A stretch of 8,871 nucleotides of DNA. It comes from Candidatus Omnitrophica bacterium UBA1562. Its GTDB lineage: Bacteria > Omnitrophota > Gorgyraeia > Gygaellales > Profunditerraquicolaceae. The stretch covers positions 19,584 to 28,454 of the forward strand of contig DCOU01000026.1 of the NCBI GenBank assembly GCA_002322525.1. Direction: 5' to 3'. Each line of letters starts with the position of its first letter. Position 1 is the stretch's first letter. This document shows, piece after piece, positions 1 through 6,715 of the stretch. The position numbers and the translations under genes are program-made. The notes beneath the pieces are model-generated. The model worked only from the letters and a program-made list of their open reading frames with translations, was not told the DNA's origin and made no database searches.

Positions 1-93
1 AGCCGTGTGAGGGAAAACCTCACGCACGGTTTGATGAGGGGACGGTGGAAACCTTCGATATTTCGTGTCAAGGGCGCCACTATTCTACTCTAC
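1..93 (+). mobile_element. Group II intron, 3' end only (domains V and VI)
   Basis: This is the 3' tail of a group II self-splicing intron, a ribozyme retroelement. Domain V is nearly complete, lacking perhaps its first G: bases 1-7 (AGCCGTG) pair with 25-31, 8-12 pair with 18-22, a GAAAA loop caps the hairpin, and C23-G24 form the typical two-base 3' bulge. AGC at 1-3 is the catalytic triad; it is not the CGC usual in class IIC introns. Domain VI runs from about 36 to 90. Its base pairs GAG 36-38 with CTC 88-90, leaving A87 unpaired as the likely lariat branch point, seven bases from the end. Two further helices (45-48 with 77-80, and 52-55 with 70-73) make domain VI longer than usual. The intron should end at C93 in a CTACTCTAC tail. 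Domains I-IV and any reverse transcriptase lie upstream of the window. Confidence 0.88.
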
Positions 94-152
94 AAAATGC
101 ATTTTTCCTCAGACAGTCAAAGGATAAAGTTTTCTTAACTTATTGCTAAACA

Positions 153-181
153 ATGACTTATCTTTTTAATAATAGTAAAAT
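153..181 (+). promoter_or_regulatory. Possible sigma-70 promoter for nrdJ
   Basis: ATGACT (153-158) and TAAAAT (176-181) are 17 bases apart and match the -35 and -10 consensus at four and five of six positions. They lie in AT-rich DNA between the intron end and nrdJ and predict a start near 188, about 45 bases before the ATG. AT richness makes chance matches likely, and transcription might instead enter through the intron. No cobalamin riboswitch is visible in this short leader. Confidence 0.3.
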
Positions 182-222
182 AAGGTCAAAAATTAACATA
201 GTAGTGATTTGGTTTTAATGGT

Positions 223-229
223 GGAGGAG
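223..229 (+). promoter_or_regulatory. Shine-Dalgarno that decides the nrdJ start
   Basis: GGAGGAG ends three bases before the ATG at 233 (GGAGG is five bases away). It lies inside the reading frame that would begin at TTG 209 or ATG 218, neither of which has a comparable site. It therefore favours ATG 233. Confidence 0.7.
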
Positions 230-232
230 AAA

Positions 233-2524
233 ATGGCACTGGAACTTTCCGAGAATGCCCTTAAGGTATTGGAGAAAAGGTATCTGAGCAAGGATGAGAC
301 AGGCCGGGCTATTGAGACACCAGAGGGTATGTTTCGCCGTGTAGCCAAGGCGATTGCCAGCGCAGATAAGCTTTACAATAAAACAGAAGAAGAGCTCGCC
401 GGCCTTGAAGAGGCATTTTACCGCATTATGGCTGCTTTAGAATTTATGCCGAATTCGCCTTGCCTTATGAACGCGGGAAAAGAGCTCGCTCAGCTCAGTG
501 CTTGTTTTACATTGCCTATTGATGATTCTATGGAATCAATATTTGAAACCTTAAAGGCAACATCCCTGATTCATCAATCGGGCGGAGGAACTGGCTTCTC
601 TTTTTCACGGCTGCGTCCGAAGAACTCTATGGTTAGAACCACCGGCGGGATTGCCTCTGGCCCGGTTTCTTTTATGAAGGTCTATGATGCGGCAACTGAG
701 GCTGTGAAACAGGGTGGAACCCGTCGCGGAGCAAATATGGGAATCTTGAGAATTGACCACCCCGATATACTAGAATTTATCACTTGCAAAGAAAACAATA
801 AAGAGATTACCAATTTCAATATCTCAGTTGCTATTACCGATGATTTTATGCAGGCACTGCAAAAAGGCGAGGACTACGATTTAATTGACCCTCATAGCCA
901 CAAAGTAGTCCAACGGTTGAATACCAAAGAGGTCTTTGATTTAATTGTGAAACAGGCGCATAAAAATGGCGAGCCGGGGGTCATCTTTATTGATCGTATT
1001 AATCAGGATAACCCTACTCCAAAATTAGGTAAGATCGAATCAACTAATCCTTGTGGCGAACAGCCAATTTTGCCTTATGAGAGTTGCGATTTGGGTTCTA
1101 TAAATTTATCCCGGATGTGCAAGGAAACGGGAGTGAGCCGTTATGAAATTGACTGGGATAAATTAAGAACCGTAACGCATCTGGCTGTGCATTTTCTAGA
1201 CAACCTTATTGATGTAAATAAATTCCCTTTGCCTGCCATAGAAAAAGCTACAAAATTAACGCGTAAGATCGGCCTGGGCGTGATGGGCTGGGCGAGTTTA
1301 CTTATACGCCTGAATATACCTTATAATAGTGATGAGGCAGTGGCTCTGGCTGAGAAGGTAATGTCTTTTATATTAAATGAGGCAACCAAGAAATCACAAG
1401 AGTTAGGCAAAGCTAAAGGATTATTCCCTGCCTTTAAAGGCAGTATTTATGATAAAAAGGAAGGTGGACTTAAATTACGCAATGCCACTTTAACGACAAT
1501 TGCGCCTACCGGCACAATCAGCATTATTGCCGGTCCTTGTTCCTCAGGGATAGAACCGCTATTTGCCATATCCTATTACCGTAACGTAATGGACAACGAT
1601 AAATTGATAGAGGTCGATCCGTTTTTTGAAGAGATAGCCCGTGAACGCGGATTTTACAGCCGTCAGTTGATGGAAAAAATTGCTGAAAAATCTTCGATTC
1701 AAGATATTGAAGGCGTGCCTGAAGATGTAAAAAGAATATTTGTTACTGCCCATGATATATCTCCTGAATGGCATGTGCGTATGCAGGCTGCTTTTCAGAA
1801 GTACACACATAACGCTGTTTCTAAGACCATTAATTTTCCCTATGAAGCAGCCATTGAAGAAGTAAGGCACGCTTATGTGCTGGCATACGAATTAGGTTGC
1901 AAAGGCATTACTATCTACCGTGATAGAAGCCGCGAAGAGCAGGTTCTAAATGTGGGACGTAAAGAGTCGAAACAAGAGCAGGTAATTCAAGATGCAGTTA
2001 AGATTATTCCTCGACCACGTCCAGAAGTAATTACCGGCACAACTACCAAGGTCGCCACAGGCTGCGGTAATCTCTATGTAACCATTAATAGCGACGAAAC
2101 AGGTGCGCCTTTTGAGCTTTTTACCCAGATGGGTAAAGCCGGCGGCTGCGCTGCCTCTCAGCTGGAAGCCATTGGACGGTTGGTTTCCCTGGCTTTCCGT
2201 TCAGGCATTGAGGTAAAATCCATTATTGAACAATTGCGCAATATCCGTTGCCCCAGCCCTTCATGGGAAAAGGGGCAGCGTATATTTTCTTGCGCCGACG
2301 CCATTGCCCGCGTAATTGAAAAGAGGCTGGTGAATGGTGCGGCTGCTCCGGTTTCTCCGGAACCCGCGAGCGTAGCCATGAAACATTCCTATAGCGATGA
2401 GCCTGTGATTTCTGATTTTGATGTGCATGGGGAGATTGTGGGCGTTTGCCCGGATTGCGGAGGAGCGCTGCGCCATGAAGAAGGCTGCATTAAGTGCCAT
2501 GCCTGCGGTTTTTCTAAATGCTAA
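233..2524 (+). CDS. nrdJ: Class II (adenosylcobalamin-dependent) ribonucleoside-diphosphate reductase
   Basis: It reduces ribonucleotides to deoxyribonucleotides for DNA synthesis in the cytoplasm, using adenosylcobalamin to make the active-site thiyl radical, so it needs no radical-storing partner subunit. With start ATG 233 the protein is 763 residues. There is an N-terminal RNR segment without an ATP cone, then the catalytic barrel. Visible residues are Cys91 (SACF) and Cys285 as the likely redox pair, the NPCGE motif at 272-276 with thiyl Cys274 and Glu276, and APTGTIS at 424-430. Residues about 602-697 form a TSCPD-type domain. The last 25 residues are a cysteine-rich, zinc-ribbon-like tail with Cys739, 742, 752, 755, 758 and 763, as expected for the part that re-reduces the active site. 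The first ATG in frame is 218 and a TTG lies at 209, but only 233 has a strong Shine-Dalgarno. The gene overlaps apgM by one base. The missing ATP cone suggests no dATP overall-activity control; specificity-site control is still possible. The family assignment is firm. Confidence 0.96.
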   Translation: MALELSENALKVLEKRYLSKDETGRAIETPEGMFRRVAKAIASADKLYNKTEEELAGLEEAFYRIMAALEFMPNSPCLMNAGKELAQLSACFTLPIDDSMESIFETLKATSLIHQSGGGTGFSFSRLRPKNSMVRTTGGIASGPVSFMKVYDAATEAVKQGGTRRGANMGILRIDHPDILEFITCKENNKEITNFNISVAITDDFMQALQKGEDYDLIDPHSHKVVQRLNTKEVFDLIVKQAHKNGEPGVIFIDRINQDNPTPKLGKIESTNPCGEQPILPYESCDLGSINLSRMCKETGVSRYEIDWDKLRTVTHLAVHFLDNLIDVNKFPLPAIEKATKLTRKIGLGVMGWASLLIRLNIPYNSDEAVALAEKVMSFILNEATKKSQELGKAKGLFPAFKGSIYDKKEGGLKLRNATLTTIAPTGTISIIAGPCSSGIEPLFAISYYRNVMDNDKLIEVDPFFEEIARERGFYSRQLMEKIAEKSSIQDIEGVPEDVKRIFVTAHDISPEWHVRMQAAFQKYTHNAVSKTINFPYEAAIEEVRHAYVLAYELGCKGITIYRDRSREEQVLNVGRKESKQEQVIQDAVKIIPRPRPEVITGTTTKVATGCGNLYVTINSDETGAPFELFTQMGKAGGCAASQLEAIGRLVSLAFRSGIEVKSIIEQLRNIRCPSPSWEKGQRIFSCADAIARVIEKRLVNGAAAPVSPEPASVAMKHSYSDEPVISDFDVHGEIVGVCPDCGGALRHEEGCIKCHACGFSKC

Positions 2525-3807
2525 TGAAAAAAATACTCTATATAGTTTTAGACGGTTTAGGCGACCTGCCCATTAAAGAATTAAATAATAAGACGCCTTT
2601 AGAGGCAGCTTTAACCCCTAATCTTGACTCACTCGCCCAAAAAGGTAAAACCGGTATTGTCTATCCTGTAGCCAAGGGAATTGCTCCGGAGTCAGATATT
2701 GCAGTGATCAGCCTTTTGGGTTATGATGCCCGTAAGTATTATACGGGAAGAGGCCCGTTAGAGGCTTTTGCCGAGGGGTTAGTGATTCCTGACGGTAATT
2801 TGGCGCTGCGCGTCAATTTTGCTACTTGTGAACCGGATGGAAGAACCATAAAAGACCGCAGAGTAGGAAGAAACCTGACTACTGATGAGGCAACTTTTTT
2901 GGCCAAAGAAATAAATTCAAAAGTTACTTTAGCGAACGCTACCTTTGAATTTAAAAATACCATTGGCCATCGCGGAGTTTTAGTAATAAGAGGTATGCGT
3001 TCCAAATTATCCGGCTGGATAACCAATACTGACCCGGCTTATGAGCGGGAAGGAGTCTTTGGTGTAGCTTTGGAGAAGTTTGAAAACTTTGTAGCAGAAT
3101 CGCATCCTATGCCGGGTTTCGAAAATTCAAGCGAAGCAAAAGAAGCAGCGCATCTTTTGAATGAATTTACCGAGAAATCGCATAAAGTTCTTAATGAATC
3201 GGCAGTGAATAAGAAAAGAATTGCCGAGAATAAGCTTGCGGCAAATATAATATTGTCCCGTGATGCCGGCGACCACCTTCCGAAATTTCCCAAAATAGGC
3301 AGCCTCTACAATATAAAATTCGGTTCATTTGTGCAGATGCCCGTAGAAAAGGGCATTGCCCTTTTAACCGGACTGGATGTAATCGATGTGCCTTCATCGA
3401 GCGGCCATCTGGATGTGGATTATGCCATTTGGGCAAAAGTAGCCCTAGACATCATCAAAAAATACGACGGTATTTATATCCATATAAAGGGCCCTGATGA
3501 ACCCGCGCACGACGGAGATTTTAATAAGAAGAAAGAGATTATCGAGCTCATCGATAAATTTTTCTTTGCTGACCTGTTGCCTAAGCTGGATATTAATAAT
3601 ACGATTCTTGCGGTGACTGCAGACCATTCTACTGTTTGCGCAATAAAGGCGCATTCCGGTGACCCTGTCCCATTACTCGTCTCAGGCGGTAACATTAAGC
3701 CCGATGGCTCACTTAGTTTTTCTGAAAAGGCAGCTAAGCTTGGTTCAATAGGCGAACTTTGCGGCCAAGATATTTTGCCCCTCCTTGTGAAATCCGCTCA
3801 AGAATAG
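2524..3807 (+). CDS. apgM: 2,3-bisphosphoglycerate-independent phosphoglycerate mutase, archaeal type (ApgM)
   Basis: It interconverts 3- and 2-phosphoglycerate in glycolysis and gluconeogenesis without 2,3-bisphosphoglycerate. It belongs to the alkaline phosphatase superfamily, uses two metal ions and passes through a phosphoserine intermediate. With start ATG 2524 it has 427 residues, slightly longer than the roughly 400-410 usual for ApgM. Visible motifs are LDGLGD at 9-14 (metal Asp10), PESDIAVISLLGYD near 56-69 (likely phosphorylated Ser57), HIKGPDEPAHDGD at 320-332 (Asp325, His329), and TADHST at 365-370 (Asp367, His368) with AHSGDP at 376-381. The start codon shares its A with the nrdJ stop (TAATG) and has no Shine-Dalgarno, so translation is probably coupled to nrdJ. 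ATG 2518, two codons earlier, is an equally possible start. The archaeal-type enzyme also occurs in various bacteria, so it need not signal recent transfer. Confidence 0.93.
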   Translation: MKKILYIVLDGLGDLPIKELNNKTPLEAALTPNLDSLAQKGKTGIVYPVAKGIAPESDIAVISLLGYDARKYYTGRGPLEAFAEGLVIPDGNLALRVNFATCEPDGRTIKDRRVGRNLTTDEATFLAKEINSKVTLANATFEFKNTIGHRGVLVIRGMRSKLSGWITNTDPAYEREGVFGVALEKFENFVAESHPMPGFENSSEAKEAAHLLNEFTEKSHKVLNESAVNKKRIAENKLAANIILSRDAGDHLPKFPKIGSLYNIKFGSFVQMPVEKGIALLTGLDVIDVPSSSGHLDVDYAIWAKVALDIIKKYDGIYIHIKGPDEPAHDGDFNKKKEIIELIDKFFFADLLPKLDINNTILAVTADHSTVCAIKAHSGDPVPLLVSGGNIKPDGSLSFSEKAAKLGSIGELCGQDILPLLVKSAQE

Positions 3808-3813
3808 TATAAT
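3785..3813 (+). promoter_or_regulatory. Probable promoter upstream of the palindrome and mnmG
   Basis: TTGTGA (3785-3790, four of six matches) and a perfect TATAAT (3808-3813) are 17 bases apart. The -35 lies inside the last apgM codons and the -10 directly follows its stop. A transcript starting near 3820 would carry the palindrome at 3828-3946 in a ~160-base leader before mnmG. Confidence 0.5.
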
Positions 3814-3827
3814 AGTTTAAAATAATT

Positions 3828-3946
3828 AGGGACGTCTTTACAGCTAAAGCTAAGGGTGTTCCACATTCAAAGCAAAGGCTGTCCCCTTTTTGCACTTTTC
3901 CCTTTTCTTAGGGGACACCCTTCCGATTGGTTTTAAAGACGTCCCT
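3828..3946. repeat. Nested palindromic element (REP/MITE-like) between apgM and mnmG
   Basis: The outer arms are a perfect 13-bp inverted repeat: AGGGACGTCTTTA at 3828-3840 against its reverse complement at 3934-3946. Inside, AAGGGTGT (3852-3859) pairs with 3915-3922, and TGTCCCCT (3880-3887) pairs with 3910-3917; these two pairings overlap by three bases. A further outer option pairs TAGGGAC (3827-3833) with GTCCCTA (3964-3970). The whole could fold into one long imperfect hairpin. GGGAC-ended nested palindromes of this kind recall non-coding REP elements mobilised by TnpA-REP (RAYT) transposases, but no such gene is in the window and the link is an inference. No T-run follows the stems, so an intrinsic terminator is unlikely. 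Confidence 0.75.
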
Positions 3947-3981
3947 CGATTGGGATTGAACCTGTCCCTATCACTCCTAAT

Positions 3982-5868
3982 ATGTATGATTATGATGTTA
4001 TAGTTATTGGTGCCGGTCACGCGGGTATTGAAGCGGCTTTGGCTTCGGCTCGTCTGGGTTGTAAAACTCTGCTTTTGACTTTAAGCCGCGATACCATAGG
4101 CCTAATGAGTTGTAATCCGGCAATCGGCGGCGTAGGCAAAGGACAACTAGTTAAAGAAATTGATGCCTTAGGCGGAGAAATGGCAAAAGTAACCGATGCC
4201 TGCGGTATTCAATTTAGGATACTCAATGCCTCAAAAGGCCCGGCAGTACAATCTTCGCGCGCACAGGTGGATAGGAACAAATATAAACAGTATATGCAAA
4301 AGATACTTAAGGAACAAGATAATCTTTTTATAAAGGAAGCAGAAGCAAGGAAGTTGATAGTCAGAGATAATCGAATAAGAGGGATAATTACTGAGCAAAA
4401 TGAAGAAATTACTTCTTTTGCCGTGGTTGTCTGTCCGGGAACATTTTTAGACGGGCTGATACATATAGGGTTAAATCATTTTAGCGCCGGCCGGATTAAT
4501 GAACCCGCAGCAGTTGATTTAGCCGGAAACTTAAAAGAATTAGGTTTTAATCTGTTGAGATTTAAGACCGGCACCTGCCCGCGCTTGGATAAAGACTCTA
4601 TAGATTTCTCTAAGCTAACCGTTCAAGAAGGAGATAATCCGCCCCGCCCATTTTCTTTTTCTACAAAACAAATAATACAGAAACAGATTCCCTGTTACAT
4701 AACTTATACCAATAAAAATACCCATCAGATTATTAGGGATAATTTGGATAAATCTCCTTTATACACGGGGATAATCAAGGCCACAGGTGTCAGATACTGC
4801 CCATCAATCGAAGACAAGGTCGTTAAATTTGCTGAAAGAGCGCGGCACCAGATATTTTTAGAGCCGGAAGGCTATGAAACGCCTCAGATTTACCCTAATG
4901 GTTTGGCCACGAGTTTGCCCGAAGAAGTACAGCTTGAGATTTTGCATTCCATCGAGGGTTTAGAAAATGTTAAAGTAATCAGGTTTGGTTACGGTATAGA
5001 ACACACAGTAGCCGAACCCACGCAACTCTATTCTACCCTGGAAACAAAATTGATTAAGAATTTGTATCTTGCCGGCCAGATAAACGGTACAACTGGTTAC
5101 GAAGAAGCCGCAGCGCAAGGGTTAGTGGCGGGTATAAATGCTGCTTTGCGGGTCGAGAATAAAGAGCCGCTTATTTTAGACCGCGCCTCAAGCTATATCG
5201 GAGTATTGATTGATGACCTGACTACCAAAGGCACAAACGAACCCTACCGGATGTTTACTTCGCGCGTGGAGTATCGCTTGATTTTACGCGAAGATAATGC
5301 GGATTTACGCCTGAAGAAAATAGGCTATGATTTAGGTTTAGTGAGCAAAGAAGATTATCAAAAATTGCAGGAAAAAACAGAGGCAATTAAACAGGGGATA
5401 AATTTTTTAAGAACTACTCGCCTGAAGCCTTCAGCGCAAGTCAACAATCGCCTGATTGACCTAGAGATCTCGCCTATAAAAAAGGCAGTTACCTTGGAAG
5501 AAATTTTAAAAAGGCCGCAGATAAATTTAGAGCACCTAAAGAGCATGGACCAGGTCAATTTAGATATTCCTGAATTCGCTTCCCGTCAGGTAGAAATTGA
5601 GGTAAAATATGCGGGGTTTATTCAGAGGCAGCTTAAAGAAGTAGAAAGATTTGATAATTTAGAAAAAATAAGGCTGCCGCAAGGGTTAAATTATGCTGAG
5701 ATTTCAGGCCTATCTCGAGAGATAATAGAAAAACTGCATAAATTTAAACCCCTTAATTTAGGCCAGGCATCACGTATTTCCGGAGTTACGCCCGCAGCAA
5801 TTTCTATATTAATGGTATATTTGAAGAGATTTAATTCAGGTGAGGTAAAAGATAAGGCTAAGGTTTAG
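3982..5868 (+). CDS. mnmG: tRNA uridine-5-carboxymethylaminomethyl(34) synthesis enzyme MnmG (GidA)
   Basis: With its GTPase partner MnmE (not in this window) it installs the aminomethyl or carboxymethylaminomethyl group on C5 of wobble uridine 34 in certain tRNAs, using FAD, NADH and methylene-tetrahydrofolate. The 628-residue length is normal. The N-terminus carries the dinucleotide-binding fold (VIVIGAGHAGIEAA, about 6-19), followed by MSCNPAIGGVGKG at 42-54 with Cys44, the GidA signature RYCPSIEDK at 271-279 with Cys273, LYLAGQINGTTGYEEAAAQG at 361-380, and TSRVEYRLILREDNADLRL at 426-444. Cys44 and Cys273 match the two catalytically important cysteines of the E. coli enzyme (47 and 277). 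The C-terminal helical domain, which contacts MnmE and tRNA, appears complete. No Shine-Dalgarno precedes ATG 3982, but the next residues are the conserved start of the fold, so the start is sound. The QueG-like gene follows 14 bases later. Confidence 0.97.
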   Translation: MYDYDVIVIGAGHAGIEAALASARLGCKTLLLTLSRDTIGLMSCNPAIGGVGKGQLVKEIDALGGEMAKVTDACGIQFRILNASKGPAVQSSRAQVDRNKYKQYMQKILKEQDNLFIKEAEARKLIVRDNRIRGIITEQNEEITSFAVVVCPGTFLDGLIHIGLNHFSAGRINEPAAVDLAGNLKELGFNLLRFKTGTCPRLDKDSIDFSKLTVQEGDNPPRPFSFSTKQIIQKQIPCYITYTNKNTHQIIRDNLDKSPLYTGIIKATGVRYCPSIEDKVVKFAERARHQIFLEPEGYETPQIYPNGLATSLPEEVQLEILHSIEGLENVKVIRFGYGIEHTVAEPTQLYSTLETKLIKNLYLAGQINGTTGYEEAAAQGLVAGINAALRVENKEPLILDRASSYIGVLIDDLTTKGTNEPYRMFTSRVEYRLILREDNADLRLKKIGYDLGLVSKEDYQKLQEKTEAIKQGINFLRTTRLKPSAQVNNRLIDLEISPIKKAVTLEEILKRPQINLEHLKSMDQVNLDIPEFASRQVEIEVKYAGFIQRQLKEVERFDNLEKIRLPQGLNYAEISGLSREIIEKLHKFKPLNLGQASRISGVTPAAISILMVYLKRFNSGEVKDKAKV

Positions 5869-5877
5869 GCTAAGGTT
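5855..5877 (+). repeat. 12-base-period tandem repeat across the mnmG stop codon
   Basis: AGGCTAAGGTT occurs at 5855-5865 and again at 5867-5877, with a partial AAGGT at 5878-5882 running up to the next ATG. The first copy encodes the last mnmG codons and the TAG stop (5866-5868) lies between the copies. The second copy's AAGG (5872-5875) lies seven bases before the next start codon and may act as a weak ribosome binding site. It looks like a recent slippage duplication. Confidence 0.6.
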
Positions 5878-5882
5878 AAGGT

Positions 5883-6587
5883 ATGTCTGGAGAAAGAAAT
5901 TATCTTATTTTGAAAAAATTCTGTCAGGATTTAGGCGTAGATTTATTCGGCGCAGCTGACATTAATAAGATAAAGAAAGATTTTGCATTGTCCAAGAGTT
6001 TATTAGAAAGATTTGATAAAGCCGTATGCCTGGGATTAAGTTTATCAAAAAGCATCCTGGAAGAAATTGAAAATGCTCCTACGCGGCTATATTTCCATCA
6101 TTATCGCACAGCTAATGCCTTACTGGACCAGATTGCTTTTAAGGTAAGTAATTATATACAGAAAAATAGTTTTTTTGCTCTACCCATACCCGCTTCACAG
6201 ATTATAGACTGGCAGAACCAGAAGGCGCATCTTTCGCATAAAAAAATAGGCTATTTAGCAGGATTAGGCTGGATAGGCAGGAATAATTTATTAGTCAATA
6301 AAACTTTGGGTAGCCAATTTCGCATAGTTTCCATTCTTACTGATATGCCGCTAAAGACAGATAAGCCTACAAAAGAGGCCTGTGGAGAATGCAGGCTATG
6401 TATTGATGCCTGCCCTGTAAAGGCAATAAAAGAGGATCCTGCGGATTTCGAGCATTTAAGATGCTTTGAGAAATTAAAGGAATTCCAGAAACAGCGTTTG
6501 GTTGACCAGTATATCTGCGGCGTTTGCGTTAAGGCTTGCATAGGAGAGAAAGCCTCAAAAGAATTTCACAAGCAAGAGTGCTCATAA
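5883..6587 (+). CDS. Short QueG-like (COG1600-type) double [4Fe-4S] cluster protein
   Basis: It resembles the catalytic core of epoxyqueuosine reductase QueG, a cobalamin and Fe-S enzyme of tRNA queuosine synthesis, but has only 234 residues against roughly 310-390 for QueG, with no HEAT-repeat tail. Visible features are an N-terminal region around FHHYRTAN (71-78), PIPASQ at 101-106, SHK at 118-120, the family hallmark GLGWIGRNN at 127-135, and eight cysteines for two clusters: Cys167, 170, 173 and 177 (CGECRLCIDACP), Cys194, and Cys212, 215 and 219. All eight expected ligands are present, so the clusters are probably intact. The segment before GLGWIG, where QueG carries its proton-donating Asp in a DTGP-like context, reads instead as PIPASQIID-W. 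That suggests a separate branch whose substrate is unknown. The gene follows mnmG by 14 bases, probably in one operon. I am confident of the family, not of the activity. Confidence 0.8.
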   Translation: MSGERNYLILKKFCQDLGVDLFGAADINKIKKDFALSKSLLERFDKAVCLGLSLSKSILEEIENAPTRLYFHHYRTANALLDQIAFKVSNYIQKNSFFALPIPASQIIDWQNQKAHLSHKKIGYLAGLGWIGRNNLLVNKTLGSQFRIVSILTDMPLKTDKPTKEACGECRLCIDACPVKAIKEDPADFEHLRCFEKLKEFQKQRLVDQYICGVCVKACIGEKASKEFHKQECS

Positions 6588-6650
6588 ATGGACAGATGCC
6601 AATGTGTTAGGAACAAAGATAAAATTATATTTTTAATTTTACATTAGCTC

Positions 6651-6679
6651 TTTACGGCCTATCTTTTAAATGATATAAT
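6651..6679 (+). promoter_or_regulatory. Sigma-70 promoter for pit-DUF47
   Basis: TTTACG (6651-6656) and a perfect TATAAT (6674-6679) are 17 bases apart, and TGA just before the -10 gives a partial extended -10. The predicted start near 6686 leaves a ~30-base leader before pit. The 128-base gap 6588-6715 holds no other clear element and no convincing Pho box. Confidence 0.6.
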
Positions 6680-6715
6680 CCACGTCGATAACTTTAAAAG
6701 AACAGTGAAAACCAA

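Noticed and set aside
209..232. Longer nrdJ starts at TTG 209 or ATG 218
   Set aside because: No ribosome binding site precedes either, and the strong GGAGGAG lies downstream of both, directly before ATG 233.
1559..1870. 103-codon minus-strand open frame inside nrdJ
   Set aside because: It is the shadow of a strongly conserved coding sequence, with no recognisable motif and no convincing ribosome binding site of its own.
3828..3946. CRISPR-like or tRNA-like structure in the apgM-mnmG gap
   Set aside because: There is only one palindrome with no regularly spaced direct repeats, and no cloverleaf or CCA end can be drawn.
6615..6645. AT-rich inverted repeat after the QueG-like gene as a terminator
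   Set aside because: The potential stem is only A-T pairs around a T-rich stretch; it would be too weak for an intrinsic terminator.
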